In this document: positions 5,511-15,393 of the stretch, piece by piece
Position numbering within the stretch: the stretch's first letter is position 1
Layout: every line of letters begins with the position of its first letter
NCBI GenBank assembly: GCA_964583765.1
Contig: CAZOWW010000101.1
Coordinates: 1-22,139, forward strand
DNA length: 22,139 nt
Source of the DNA: CAZOWW01 sp964583765
GTDB taxonomy: Bacteria > Actinomycetota > Actinomycetes > Actinomycetales > Kineosporiaceae
Direction of reading: 5' to 3'
The notes under the pieces: generated by a model
What the model saw: the letters and a program-made list of their open reading frames with translations, nothing else
Database searches by the model: none
What the model was told of the DNA's origin: nothing
Translations under genes and position numbers: made by a program

Positions 5511-8500
5511 CTACGGGGTCCACTCCCACGTATGCCCGACTCCGCCATGATACTCAAAGGGAACTGGGAAGTTGATCCCAATGCCTCCAGTGGTCGTATT
5601 CGTCACGATCGGATTGCCTTGACTATCTGATGACAGACTCGACTCATTGCCGACAATGAGACCGTCACCCACCGAGCTTCCAGATGTAGCCGACCACCCA
5701 CCTAGCTGCGTATCCTTGGTGGCATTGCTGAAGATCGGCCCTACGCCAATACCCACCGTCGGAGATCCTCCACCTCCCGTGGTTGTGAATGTCAGCGTAC
5801 TCCTGCCGTTCACGGAAGCCCAGCACGCCGACACTCCACCGTAGTACATAAAGCCAATTCCACCAGATATGCACATGCCCCAAGTGGCGGAGGTCGATGC
5901 CCATTTTCCATTCTTCCTGTATTGTTGAAAGAGAACAAACTGCTGCTCATATCGGGCGCCAGCATTCGGTCCGACAAAATCACTCCGCCGAGGTTCTTCG
6001 AAAGGTACGGGGACCCACTGAGAGCCGTCCGCAGTGTCCGCGTCGGTGAGGTGGATCCAGAGTTGGTTATCCACATGTGAGTTCGGCCCGTCGAGTGACT
6101 CCGAAGCCAGACGGGCAGGGTCTGCGGGATGTGTGTCCTCGGCTGAGTCACCATAGGTGGAATAGTAGTTGTAGGTCTTGGCATCCTGTTGTGCTCTCGC
6201 TGCCATTTCGCCGGAGTTGTTGCTCGGGGGAACGTAGGGGTAGTCGGCATTGCAGGACTCCGGCGAGTGGCAGTTGAGCCCGTCGGCATCGGTATTTGTG
6301 GTGGGGTTGTCGTCGGCGTATTGGTAGGGATTGAGCGAAGTGGGGTCGTCGGGGTTCAGGAGGGGGTCGACTGCGAGGAATCGTCCGAGGGTGGGGTCGT
6401 AGGGGCGGGCGCCGAGTTGGGTGAGGTCGGTGGTGGTGTCTTGGATGCCGTTGACGAAGCCTCGGTCGCCGCGCCAGGTGGGTGTGGTGCCATCGCGGGG
6501 TTGGCCGAAGGGGTTGGTGTGGCGGGTGGTGACGGCTTGGGTGTCTTCGTCGATGAGGAGTTCGCCGGTGTTGTGGGGGTCGGTGAAGGTGAAGTAGGTG
6601 GCGTAGTTGCCTTCGCGGACGGCGATGGTCTGGCCGAGCCAGGTGTAGGTGCGGGTGCCGGTGATGGTTGCGGTGGCGGTGGTGTAGCGGATTTCGGTGC
6701 CACCGTCGACGTAGAGGGTGAGGCCGGTGGGGTCCTTGGCGATGAGGCGGGTGCCGTCGGCGTCATACAGGTAGCTGGTGGATCCCTTCGGGGTGGTTGC
6801 CCCGGATAGGCGGCCGGCTTCGTCCCAGGCGTAGGTGGTCGAGCTGGTGCCGGCGGTGCGGGTAGTGGTGTTGCCGGTGGTGTCGTAGCCGTAGCTGGTG
6901 CTGGTTGCGGTGCCCGATGGTGGGGTGGTGGTGGTCTTGGTCAGGGTGTGGGCCTGAGTGGTCCCGGGGGTGGGGTAGGTGTAGGTGGTGGCTGTATTGC
7001 CGGCGGTGGTGTGGGTGGTCTGGCCAGTGCGACTGCCGGTGGTGTTGTAGGTCCAGTCGGTCCAGTAGGGGGCTGGGCCGCCGAGTTGGGAAGCGCTGGG
7101 GGCGGTGGCGCAGTTCCCGGAGGTGGGGGTCCAGGCGCTCGTCAGCTGTTTGAGCGGGTTGTAGGTGAAGCACTGGGTCTCGGCGACGGTGCCCACAGCG
7201 GTGTCGGTGGGCTTGTCGGCGATGGAGGTCAAGTTCCCGGCGTCGTCGTAGGCGTAGGTGGTGTCCGCGGCAGCGCCGGTGTGGATCTGCTGGTTGATCT
7301 TCCGGTTGAGCAGGCGCCGGGTGCCTTCCTGATAGCCATAGGTGATGTAGAGCTGCTCCGACGGCGAGCCGCCCTCATCGACGAGCAAGGGCTGCCCATA
7401 GGCGGAGTAAGTGGTGCCGTAGACCAGGCTGCCCCCACTACCGCCGTTCATGGTGATGGGCTGACCGAGGGCGTTGTAGCCGTAGCTGATTCCCTCTGCG
7501 ATCTGCCCGGGGACGGCGGGTTCGCCGTAGGTCGCGATCTGTCCATCGAGGTTGTAGATCGTACGGGTGGAGTAGGTGAGGGCCAGGCTGATCGCGCTGC
7601 CCAGGCCGGTCGTGTCCTTCGGGATGGTCAAGCTCGCGCCAGTGGCTCGCGATTGGGCGTCGTAGCCGGTGATGGTCCGGGTGTAAGCCATGCTGTTGTA
7701 GTAGCGGGTCGAGGTGGCGGGTAGGCCTTTGCCGCCGGTCACGGTGTCGTAGGTCCACGCGGCCAGCTTGGTGCCACTGGTGCTAGTCAGGTACTGGCCG
7801 GTCTTGCGGTTCAGTGCGTCGTATGTGTACGCCAGGGTGGTACCGCGGGCGTCCTTGGTGGTCGCGATGTTCCCGGTGGCGTCGTAGGCCGTGGTGGTGG
7901 TGCCTGAGTCCGGGTCGGTGCCGGTGACCAAGCGTCCCTGCAGGTCGTAGGAGCGGGTCCAGGCGTTCCCTCCCGCATCGAGCATCTTCGCGAGCAGGCC
8001 GTCGGGCCGGTAGGCGTATGTGGTGTCCTGATAGGCGCCAGCGGTGCCCGAGGTGGTCGTGTACTGGCGCCGGGTCGTCACGTTGCCGTCCGCGTCGGTG
8101 ATGGTGGTGGTCGGGGTCCCACCCGCCGGCGGCACGACGGTGGTGGAGGTGCCGTTGTAGGTGGTGGTGGTGGTGTAGGTGTGCCACCCGGTCCCGCTGG
8201 TCCCGGCCCGCTGGGCCGTCTTGGTGACCCGGCCGGCGCCGTCGTAGGTGGTCTCGGTGCGTAGGACCACGTTGTCGTAGCTGAAGGTGGGGGCCTTGCC
8301 GTTCGCGAGGGTCACCAGGCCGCTGCCGGCGGTGCCCTCGGCCCAGGAGGGGCCGTCGACGGCGGCGGCCTGGCCGTGGACGTCGTACTCGGTCTGGGTC
8401 ACGATCCGGGTGCCTTGCCCGTCCGCGGAGGGGGTTTGGGTTTCCTCCGGGCGCAGTTGCCCGTCGTAGTAGGCGTAGGTGTAGGTGTAGCTGCCGTCGT

Positions 8501-11500
8501 TGCGCAGTTGCCCGCTGGCGACCTTGCTCGGGGTGGTCGCGGTGCCGATCGTGTACGTGAAGGTCTTGTTCGCGCTGAGGCTGGTGGCCCGTCCGGGTAG
8601 CCAGACCCCGGTCACCCGCCCGAGCAGGTCGTAGCTCGTGGTGGTGACATTCGTGTTGGCATCCGTCACGGTCACGGGCAGGCCGCGCCCGGCGTAGGCA
8701 CCGTTGGTCAGGCCGATGTCGAAGGTCGTGGTCGCGCTCTGGCTCAGGGCGTTCTTCGTCGTCATGGAGGTGACCGGGCCTGCGGTGGTCGGGGTGAAGG
8801 TGGTGGTGGTGTGGTTGCCGCGCGCGTCGGCCACGTCGATAGCGCGCCCGACCACGTCATAGGAGTTGGTGGCAACCTGGGTGTAGACCCCGGCGGACCC
8901 GGACCAGCTCGACAGGGACAGGACCCCGGTCACGTCGCCCTTGGTCAGGGTCGGGGTGGCCGTCCAGTTCGCGGCGGTCGTCCCGTCGTACAGGGTCCTC
9001 GAGGCTTTCAGGATGTCCCCGGGCCGGCTCGGGGTGGTCGCGCATTTCACGCCCACGGTCTCGCTGCTGGTGGGCGCGTCCAGGATCCAGTTGGTGGTGT
9101 TCGTGGGGTAGGTGGTGCGGGTGCAGGTGTCGTCCCCGCTCACGCTGGTGCTGTCATCGCCCAAGTCCTCGACCTGGGTGGCGCGCCCGTAAGCGTCGAA
9201 GGTCGAGGTGCTCTGGGTCTCCCGGGCCACGGCCCCGGCCGCGTTGTAGGTGCGGGAGTTCACGGTCGCGGTCCGCAGGATCTTCGCGGCCCGGGTGCCG
9301 TCGTTGGCCGACGCGGCGGACAGCCACGGGGTGTTCAGGGTCCCGGACACGACCGTGCCCATGGTCGCGCCCGTGACGGCCTGGCTGGCATCGAAGGTCA
9401 CGCTCGCGCCGTTGAAGGTCCGGGACTCGCGCACGAACCCGGCCTCCAGGTCTGCGTCCGTCAGGCTCCCCCCACGCGAGTCGCTCACGGTGGCCGATCT
9501 CGTGGTGGTGCACGCGGTGTTGGTGCAGTCCCCGTCCATGCCCTGCATGTAGTGGGTTTCCTGGGCGGTCCAGGGGCCGCTGAGGCCGCCCACGAAGGTG
9601 TCCACGGTGTCGTAGCCGCGCCACTGGCCCCAGGTGCGCTGGGCGGGCGGGACAAGGTCATCCCGGTCGAAGTGCCACGCAGGGGTCCCGTACTTGTAGG
9701 AGGTGACCACATCGGGTTGTTGGCTGGTGGACTCCGAGGCGTCCACCCGGGTCACCACGTACTTGTGGAACCAGTTCCACACCGGGTCCGAGCCGTTCGG
9801 TGGGGTGTAGTACACCGGGAAACACCGTCGGGTGTTCCCCACCAGGGCATCGGGTGTGGTGGCGGGATGGCTGGTGGGGGTGCAGTCCGGGAGGCTGTAG
9901 GAGACCGAGACCTGCCCGCCCATCCCATTGTCGATCGAGGCGAGACGGAACCGTGCCAGAGCCGGAGCGATGTCCCCGACCTTGTCGACCCGGTTGTCCA
10001 TCGCCGAACTGGTCGGGTACAGGGTGACCGTGGGCGCGGACGCGGTGGCGCTGTTGGCGGCGTTCACACCCACGTGGGTGATCGAATCCGGCCAGAGCAC
10101 GTCACTGGTGCCGTCCCCGGGGTTCCGGAACGACTGGTTGATCGTGTACCGGTCCACGTCCACCCAGGTCGGGGTCGTCATCGCCCTGCGGTACACCTGG
10201 GTGGTCACACCGGTCAGGCGCATCCGGGAGAAGAACGCCGGGGACTGCACATTCACGCACCCACCCGTGGCCGGGGCACTGACCGTCCCCGAGGCCGCCG
10301 TGCAGATCTGGTCGAACGGCACATCGGGCCACTTCAGAACATTGTCCTTGGTCAACAGGCTCGCCGCACACGTGAACGACGAGGTCGGGATACACCGCTC
10401 CGCGGTCGTGAACTTCACCTTGGCAGCGGCCGGGGTGGAGGTCGCATCCGTGCGTAGCCCGTAGTCGATCTCGGACAGGTACCCGCCGCGGGTGTAGGTC
10501 GCCACCGTGTGGTTGGCGTTCTGCCCGTACTGGTTCGTCTCGGCGACGTAGACGTAGTTGATCGCGTTGCCGTGCACGTCCACGACCGAGTCCAGGTTCC
10601 ACCGCCAGACCATTGGCTTGATCGTCGCAGCGTAGGACAGGGAGGAGTCGTAGTTGGGCTCCCCCGGCTGGTTCGAGGCCACCGGCACGCTCCACGCGCT
10701 CTTGGTGGCCGTGGACCCCACCGCCGGGGTGCCCTTGCCGAACGTGTACTTCGTGCCGTCGCGGGTGGTCAGGACCCAGTACTCCCCCGAGGCAGCCCCC
10801 TTGGTCCCCACACGGGTGATCTTCGAGCCGTCATCGGAGTACAACTTCCACGTCGCGCCAGTGGTGTCCGCTGGGTCCTTGACCAACGGCCCGGACTGCC
10901 CGCCCATCGAGAGCGTGGCATTGTCGGACTTCCAGCACAGATCCCCGGTCGACAGACTCGCGTTGTTCCCGCCCGTCTTGTCGTCATTACACGCCACGTA
11001 CCGGCGCTCGATGAACCCCGCGCCCAGGTCGAACCCGTCGCCCACCCAGGAAGGCTGGTTGTTCGTGGTGGCCACACGCCCGTCCACCGAGCCCGAGTCG
11101 TACCCGATCCCCACACTCGGGGCCAGACTACCCGGCACCGCAGGAACGGTCATCGGATAGGTCCAGGAGAACGACCCGGACTGCCCACCCGCCGACCACG
11201 ACGAGGCCGCGCTCAACGGAGTGGCCGCATAACTGCCCGCGGTCCCCGCCGCCGTCGCGGTCGCGGCCAGGACCGTCACCCCCGAGGACGAGGCCGCGGC
11301 CAGCGTGGACGCGGCCCGCACACTGGTCGAGGCCGACCGGAAGGAGGCGTTGGTGGCAGTGGCCGGCGAGGCCGAGCCTGTGGCTGTGCCCACACTGTTG
11401 CCTGTGGCCGGCGCGGTGCCGGCCGCTGCCGGGGATACCGTCGCGCTCAGGGTGCCCTGGCCGTTGCTGGTGGTGGGCAGGTCCCGCCGGCCCGTACACC

Positions 11501-12062
11501 CGGAGACCTTCTGGCCGGTCACGGTGCAGCCGGTCAACTCCACCAGATGCGCGCGTGCGGCCCAGTCCCCCCCGAACGTGTCCGCGACCCCCCGCGCGTC
11601 CACGCTGATGGTCGCCGGGGCGGAGGCCCCCGTGGTGGTCGAGAGTCCCAGCACCAGGCCACGCACCCCGATCGCGTCCCCGGCGCCCCGGTCGAAGACG
11701 TGCACCTGCACGTGCCGGGCAGCCTTAGCGCCCCGCGTGGGATTGGCCACCACCACAGGGGTGCCCGGAACAGCCACCCGCCCGGTCCCGACCGGCAGAC
11801 TCGCGGTCCCCGAGGCCGCGGTCGGCCACGGGCGCAGGGTGCGTCGGATCGTGGGGGCCAGGGGATGGGCATGGGCCCGGCCCACGATCGGGGTCACCGG
11901 CGCCGGCTTACCCTCGGAGACCTTCGGCGGCCCCGAGGCCGCCGAAGCCGCAGCCACAGGGACCGCGGTCAATCCCCCGGCCAGCAGCCCGGCGCAGGCC
12001 AGGCCCACGATCGAACGTCCACCACGCCCAAGAATCCGGTGACTACGCGCCTGCACGGTCAT
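5511..12062 (-). CDS. secreted SpvB/RHS YD-repeat protein with C-terminal variable (toxin-like) domain
   Basis: This giant protein of 2183 residues is predicted to be exported and to act at the cell surface or be delivered to competitors. RHS shells enclose a C-terminal effector. Residues 1-41 are a signal peptide (basic start, hydrophobic LAGGLTAVPVAAASA). An SpvB-like region begins near residue 285 (SSWSAGG, FSWTYPM, VGIGYDSGSVDG). YD repeats run from about 930 to 1850 (for example YDLLGRVTGVWLPG and YDATGNIATTKDARGT). The RHS-associated core closes near 1890-1905 with LGARPYDPTLGRFLAVDPL. About 260 residues follow as a unique tip rich in Gly, Ser and Thr with no domain I can name. The start is ATG 12062 after GGGAAG; a longer frame to 12176 would begin against the upstream hairpin. 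The tip DNA is AT-richer than the shell, a sign of tip exchange. Confidence 0.85.
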   Translation of the reverse strand: MTVQARSHRILGRGGRSIVGLACAGLLAGGLTAVPVAAASAASGPPKVSEGKPAPVTPIVGRAHAHPLAPTIRRTLRPWPTAASGTASLPVGTGRVAVPGTPVVVANPTRGAKAARHVQVHVFDRGAGDAIGVRGLVLGLSTTTGASAPATISVDARGVADTFGGDWAARAHLVELTGCTVTGQKVSGCTGRRDLPTTSNGQGTLSATVSPAAAGTAPATGNSVGTATGSASPATATNASFRSASTSVRAASTLAAASSSGVTVLAATATAAGTAGSYAATPLSAASSWSAGGQSGSFSWTYPMTVPAVPGSLAPSVGIGYDSGSVDGRVATTNNQPSWVGDGFDLGAGFIERRYVACNDDKTGGNNASLSTGDLCWKSDNATLSMGGQSGPLVKDPADTTGATWKLYSDDGSKITRVGTKGAASGEYWVLTTRDGTKYTFGKGTPAVGSTATKSAWSVPVASNQPGEPNYDSSLSYAATIKPMVWRWNLDSVVDVHGNAINYVYVAETNQYGQNANHTVATYTRGGYLSEIDYGLRTDATSTPAAAKVKFTTAERCIPTSSFTCAASLLTKDNVLKWPDVPFDQICTAASGTVSAPATGGCVNVQSPAFFSRMRLTGVTTQVYRRAMTTPTWVDVDRYTINQSFRNPGDGTSDVLWPDSITHVGVNAANSATASAPTVTLYPTSSAMDNRVDKVGDIAPALARFRLASIDNGMGGQVSVSYSLPDCTPTSHPATTPDALVGNTRRCFPVYYTPPNGSDPVWNWFHKYVVTRVDASESTSQQPDVVTSYKYGTPAWHFDRDDLVPPAQRTWGQWRGYDTVDTFVGGLSGPWTAQETHYMQGMDGDCTNTACTTTRSATVSDSRGGSLTDADLEAGFVRESRTFNGASVTFDASQAVTGATMGTVVSGTLNTPWLSAASANDGTRAAKILRTATVNSRTYNAAGAVARETQSTSTFDAYGRATQVEDLGDDSTSVSGDDTCTRTTYPTNTTNWILDAPTSSETVGVKCATTPSRPGDILKASRTLYDGTTAANWTATPTLTKGDVTGVLSLSSWSGSAGVYTQVATNSYDVVGRAIDVADARGNHTTTTFTPTTAGPVTSMTTKNALSQSATTTFDIGLTNGAYAGRGLPVTVTDANTNVTTTSYDLLGRVTGVWLPGRATSLSANKTFTYTIGTATTPSKVASGQLRNDGSYTYTYAYYDGQLRPEETQTPSADGQGTRIVTQTEYDVHGQAAAVDGPSWAEGTAGSGLVTLANGKAPTFSYDNVVLRTETTYDGAGRVTKTAQRAGTSGTGWHTYTTTTTYNGTSTTVVPPAGGTPTTTITDADGNVTTRRQYTTTSGTAGAYQDTTYAYRPDGLLAKMLDAGGNAWTRSYDLQGRLVTGTDPDSGTTTTAYDATGNIATTKDARGTTLAYTYDALNRKTGQYLTSTSGTKLAAWTYDTVTGGKGLPATSTRYYNSMAYTRTITGYDAQSRATGASLTIPKDTTGLGSAISLALTYSTRTIYNLDGQIATYGEPAVPGQIAEGISYGYNALGQPITMNGGSGGSLVYGTTYSAYGQPLLVDEGGSPSEQLYITYGYQEGTRRLLNRKINQQIHTGAAADTTYAYDDAGNLTSIADKPTDTAVGTVAETQCFTYNPLKQLTSAWTPTSGNCATAPSASQLGGPAPYWTDWTYNTTGSRTGQTTHTTAGNTATTYTYPTPGTTQAHTLTKTTTTPPSGTATSTSYGYDTTGNTTTRTAGTSSTTYAWDEAGRLSGATTPKGSTSYLYDADGTRLIAKDPTGLTLYVDGGTEIRYTTATATITGTRTYTWLGQTIAVREGNYATYFTFTDPHNTGELLIDEDTQAVTTRHTNPFGQPRDGTTPTWRGDRGFVNGIQDTTTDLTQLGARPYDPTLGRFLAVDPLLNPDDPTSLNPYQYADDNPTTNTDADGLNCHSPESCNADYPYVPPSNNSGEMAARAQQDAKTYNYYSTYGDSAEDTHPADPARLASESLDGPNSHVDNQLWIHLTDADTADGSQWVPVPFEEPRRSDFVGPNAGARYEQQFVLFQQYRKNGKWASTSATWGMCISGGIGFMYYGGVSACWASVNGRSTLTFTTTGGGGSPTVGIGVGPIFSNATKDTQLGGWSATSGSSVGDGLIVGNESSLSSDSQGNPIVTNTTTGGIGINFPVPFEYHGGVGHTWEWTP

Positions 12063-12181
12063 GGTCTTCCCATCCCTCGCGAACCCGACAACCGCAGAAA
12101 ACGAACTAGCCGGTGTGCCCCGCTCGGGACACACCCCGGCAACGACGATCCCGACGAGAACCGCCGGCACAGCCATCCAGC

Positions 12182-12218
12182 GGTTGTGCCTGGGCGCGCA
12201 CGGCGCCCAGGCACAACC
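12182..12218 (-). terminator. 16-bp perfect hairpin between the two secreted-protein genes
   Basis: Bases 12182-12197 and 12203-12218 are perfectly complementary over 16 bp with a five-base loop (GCACG). The hairpin starts ten bases after the stop of the LamG-like gene and ends about 120 bp before the RHS start. There is no T-run. It may terminate or attenuate transcription, lowering RHS expression relative to its upstream partner, or protect the upstream mRNA 3' end. Confidence 0.75.
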
Positions 12219-12228
12219 CGCAGAAGAA

Positions 12229-15200
12229 TCATCCGGTGTAGCAGGGCCCTGCCAGAGGTGCGCTCGTATGACCGAAGGGCGGCAACGCGGTCATCCACGC
12301 CACGAGGTCCTGACTCACCGCTCCGTTCGTGGACAGTGAGGCACCCCGCAGGGCATAGACCTCGTCCACATACCCGATCCACGGATTCACCGGGGTCGAA
12401 GGCGCCGCCGTGGTCGGCTTGGCCGAGCCCAACCGCAGGCTGGACGTCGGCGCGGCCGGGGCGAACGGAGCCCCCCAACTCTGCGAGCTCACGGTCACCG
12501 CGCTCAGGACCCCCCACTGGTCCAGATAGCTCACGTTTAGTTCCACCTTGTCCTTGCCGGGGACCACGCTGGCCGTGACCTGGTACCACTGATCCGAGGT
12601 CACGGGCGTGTTCTCGTCCATCACGGTGAAGGTGCTCGTCCCGGCCCCGCCAAGGATCACCGCGAACCGCGCCGCCCCCGGAGTATCGGTGCCTGGGTCC
12701 GGGATCAGCCCGACCTTCAACACCGACCCGGACGCCCCGTCCACGCTCATCGCGATCCGCGGGCTCGTGCCCACCAGCTTCGGCGGTGCCCCGGTCCGGG
12801 GATCGTTGAGCACACTCGGGTCCACCCGGACCCACCCGAACACCGTGTACGGCTGAGACCCGGCCGCGGTGTTCACGATCGGCGCCGCGCCCGTGGTTGC
12901 GGCCATCCCCGCACCCGCGAACGACAGACCCTGGTCCCCGAATCCCCCCGCACCCTGCACACCCAGCCCACGGGTCACCCCCGTGCTCCAGGTGATCGCC
13001 GACGCCGCCGACCCGGTGCCCGTGAGCTTGGCATTGCAGTACGTATCGAACGCCGCCGGCGGAGCGTTGGTGTCGTTGAACCCCCACCGCGTGGGATAGA
13101 ACCCGTTGGCGAACATGTCGAACTCCGTCGGTCCGGACTGGTTGCCCACCGAGTCATAGGCCCACACCCACAACGTGTTGGGCCCCGACCCTCCCACCGA
13201 CAACGTCGTGGTCGCCGCCGCACCCGAGGCCACAGACAAGGTCGCCGAGGTCGGTGCGTCTCCGTTCAACGCCCACCGGTAGCCCACGACCCCGCTCTCC
13301 CCGCCGAACCTGAACGACAAGCTGGCACCCAGATCCACCTGCTGGGACCCATCAGCCCGCACCGGCTGAGTCGGATTCGTCAACACCACCGGCGGAGGTG
13401 CCGGCGCCTGCACATCCACCACGAAATAGCACCAGGACGTCCACGACGAAGTGTCACTCACAAGATTGCCGCTCGCGTCCCTAAAACCCGTGTAATCGGT
13501 GTTCATCACCCGGTACATCCACGTGCCGTTCATCGCCAAATCCTGAAGAAACGTGACCGTGAACGAGCCCCCCGCGTGACGATCCGCAGGCACTTTCACG
13601 GCCGCACCCAACGGAGTCTCGTACTGGAAGGTCGGCAACACGTCATCGCCGTCCGGGTCCGTGGCCGTGGCCGTCAACTTCGCCGTACTCGCCGCCATCC
13701 CCCCCACACGCGGAGCCGACCCCGCACTCGTGGCACACGAACCCCCCGGACCCACCAACGACGTCGGCAGATTCGGCTTCGTGTTGTACCTGACGATCAG
13801 CGAGGCGTTGATGGAGAACCTCTTCCACGCATTCGGGTTCGTCTCATCCGGGACCCGCAACCCGTACGTCGTGTTCGAGACCTTCGCCGCCGCGGCCGTC
13901 GCCTGCCCCGAGGTCACATCCCACTCCACCGTGAACGGGCTCGGGGACACCGCCGGAGACGTCGTCGACGTCGGCGACGTCGTACACCCCGCACGCCCGT
14001 ACGACACATTCGCGGTAGCGATCTTCGTGTTCCACGAAGGCTGGTTGTTCCACGTCGTGCCCGAACTCACCGCACCCGTCAACCACGCCTCCACCGGATA
14101 CGCCGTACACGAAGACGCCCACGTCTCGACGTCCTTGAGTTGCGCCGAGAGAATGTGCTTGCCCGCCAGCGTGCTCGTGGGGAACTGGAACCACAACCGC
14201 TTCGTGCTCACCCCAGTGAAGTTCTGATACCCCACACCCTGATCATCATCAGTCCAGTTGTAGTACGACGTCGTCGGATACGTCTTGTCCACCATCGCCC
14301 GCGCCTTGTTCCCCGGCGTGATCGACGGATCCACATACACCGGGAACACCGTCGAAGCCGACGTCAACAACCCCGGTGGCACCAGCGACACCGCCGTGGA
14401 GGACACCGACTCCCCCACCGGCGCCACCACAGCACCCTGCCCTGGCCCGTCCACCGAACTGCCCGACGCTGCCACCGCCGCCGCCACCGACGAACCCGCG
14501 GTCCGCGCACCCGCCGACGTCCCGGTCGTGGCCGCAGCCGCCGTGGTCACAGGCGCCGCAGTACTCGTGCTCGTCACACTCGGCCCAGGACCAGCCGCCG
14601 TAGCAGCCGAGCCCGAGGAATCCCACGCCAGCGGCATCGCACTGCTCATCACCACCGCGCCCAGCGCATTGCGCACCGTGAACCCGCCCCCGGACTCCGT
14701 CTTGACCGTGCCCCCGGAGACCCCCAGACCGAACGTGACCTTCGCCAACGCCGACGAAGCTGCCGCCGCCGCGGTCTTGACGACCAACACCTCCGAGAAC
14801 GAATCCGCCCCCACACGCACCACCAGATCCACCCCGGGCAGCGCGTCCACATAGGTCGCACTCGAACCCGAAACCACCGGCACCGGCAAGGCCGACGGCC
14901 ACGACAACGACACCGCCGAAGACGCCAACCCGAATCGCGCGAACGGCCCCGACCCACCGCCCGAGACCGTCATCGAGGACACCGCCGCCCGCGGACTCCA
15001 CGACCCATCCGCATTGACCGCCAACGACGTATCCACCGGAACCCACCCGGACCCCCGACGCACCCGCACCGGCACCGCGGATATCTCCTGCGTCATCGTC
15101 CCATCAGGATTGGCCAACAACCGCACCGAATCCGTCGTCGCTGAGGTCACCTCCACCGGCATCCCAGAAGAAGCCGCCGCCGTCAAGGCCGCCTGCTGAC

Positions 15201-15393
15201 CCGAACCATCCAGCACACCCCCCGACGAAGCCCCAGACGTCGAGGAAGAAGTCGTGAACGACGTGGTCGTCGCGGCCGCGGCCTGAGGCAATACCCCCGC
15301 CGATCCTGCAGCCCCACCGACCAGGAGCCCAGCCACCAGAGCACCACCACTGACGGTGACCACACTGCGGACGCCAACAGAACGACGACCCAT
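12229..15393 (-). CDS. secreted DNRLRE / LamG-like domain protein paired with the RHS gene
   Basis: This 1054-residue exported protein precedes the RHS gene, a pairing common in actinomycetes. The signal peptide covers roughly the first 40 residues (basic MGRRSVGVR, then GGALVAGLLVGGAAGSAG). A Ser/Ala-rich region follows. Residues about 350-540 look like a DNRLRE-type beta module (VYVDPSITPG, YPTTSYYNW, RLWFQFP, TWNNQPSW, LIVRYN). Residues 660-760 look like an immunoglobulin/Fn3-like module with YRWALNGD and VWAYDSVGNQS. Residues 770-1018 are a LamG/concanavalin-like domain (YTVFGWVRVDP, QWYQVTASV, GYVDEVYALRG). I chose ATG 15393 because it places the signal sequence at the N-terminus and has GGGGG about ten bases upstream. 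The role is probably binding of surface or matrix glycans or scaffolding of the RHS protein; this is inferred. Confidence 0.8.
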   Translation of the reverse strand: MGRRSVGVRSVVTVSGGALVAGLLVGGAAGSAGVLPQAAAATTTSFTTSSSTSGASSGGVLDGSGQQAALTAAASSGMPVEVTSATTDSVRLLANPDGTMTQEISAVPVRVRRGSGWVPVDTSLAVNADGSWSPRAAVSSMTVSGGGSGPFARFGLASSAVSLSWPSALPVPVVSGSSATYVDALPGVDLVVRVGADSFSEVLVVKTAAAAASSALAKVTFGLGVSGGTVKTESGGGFTVRNALGAVVMSSAMPLAWDSSGSAATAAGPGPSVTSTSTAAPVTTAAAATTGTSAGARTAGSSVAAAVAASGSSVDGPGQGAVVAPVGESVSSTAVSLVPPGLLTSASTVFPVYVDPSITPGNKARAMVDKTYPTTSYYNWTDDDQGVGYQNFTGVSTKRLWFQFPTSTLAGKHILSAQLKDVETWASSCTAYPVEAWLTGAVSSGTTWNNQPSWNTKIATANVSYGRAGCTTSPTSTTSPAVSPSPFTVEWDVTSGQATAAAAKVSNTTYGLRVPDETNPNAWKRFSINASLIVRYNTKPNLPTSLVGPGGSCATSAGSAPRVGGMAASTAKLTATATDPDGDDVLPTFQYETPLGAAVKVPADRHAGGSFTVTFLQDLAMNGTWMYRVMNTDYTGFRDASGNLVSDTSSWTSWCYFVVDVQAPAPPPVVLTNPTQPVRADGSQQVDLGASLSFRFGGESGVVGYRWALNGDAPTSATLSVASGAAATTTLSVGGSGPNTLWVWAYDSVGNQSGPTEFDMFANGFYPTRWGFNDTNAPPAAFDTYCNAKLTGTGSAASAITWSTGVTRGLGVQGAGGFGDQGLSFAGAGMAATTGAAPIVNTAAGSQPYTVFGWVRVDPSVLNDPRTGAPPKLVGTSPRIAMSVDGASGSVLKVGLIPDPGTDTPGAARFAVILGGAGTSTFTVMDENTPVTSDQWYQVTASVVPGKDKVELNVSYLDQWGVLSAVTVSSQSWGAPFAPAAPTSSLRLGSAKPTTAAPSTPVNPWIGYVDEVYALRGASLSTNGAVSQDLVAWMTALPPFGHTSAPLAGPCYTG

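Noticed and set aside
6300..9300. Dense GTGGTGGTGTAGGT-like repetition resembling a tandem repeat array
   Set aside because: It is the coding pattern of Thr/Tyr/Asp-rich YD repeats and shows no constant repeat unit or spacers, so it is not a CRISPR or satellite.
8811..12578. Long plus-strand open frames (8811-10457 and 10509-12578) opposite the RHS gene
   Set aside because: They are Gly/Arg/Pro-rich translations antisense to a clearly coding YD-repeat gene and lack any domain; high GC keeps such frames open.
13576..15144. Plus-strand 522-codon frame opposite the LamG-like gene
   Set aside because: The product is almost entirely Arg/His/Pro, an antisense artefact of the GC-rich coding strand.
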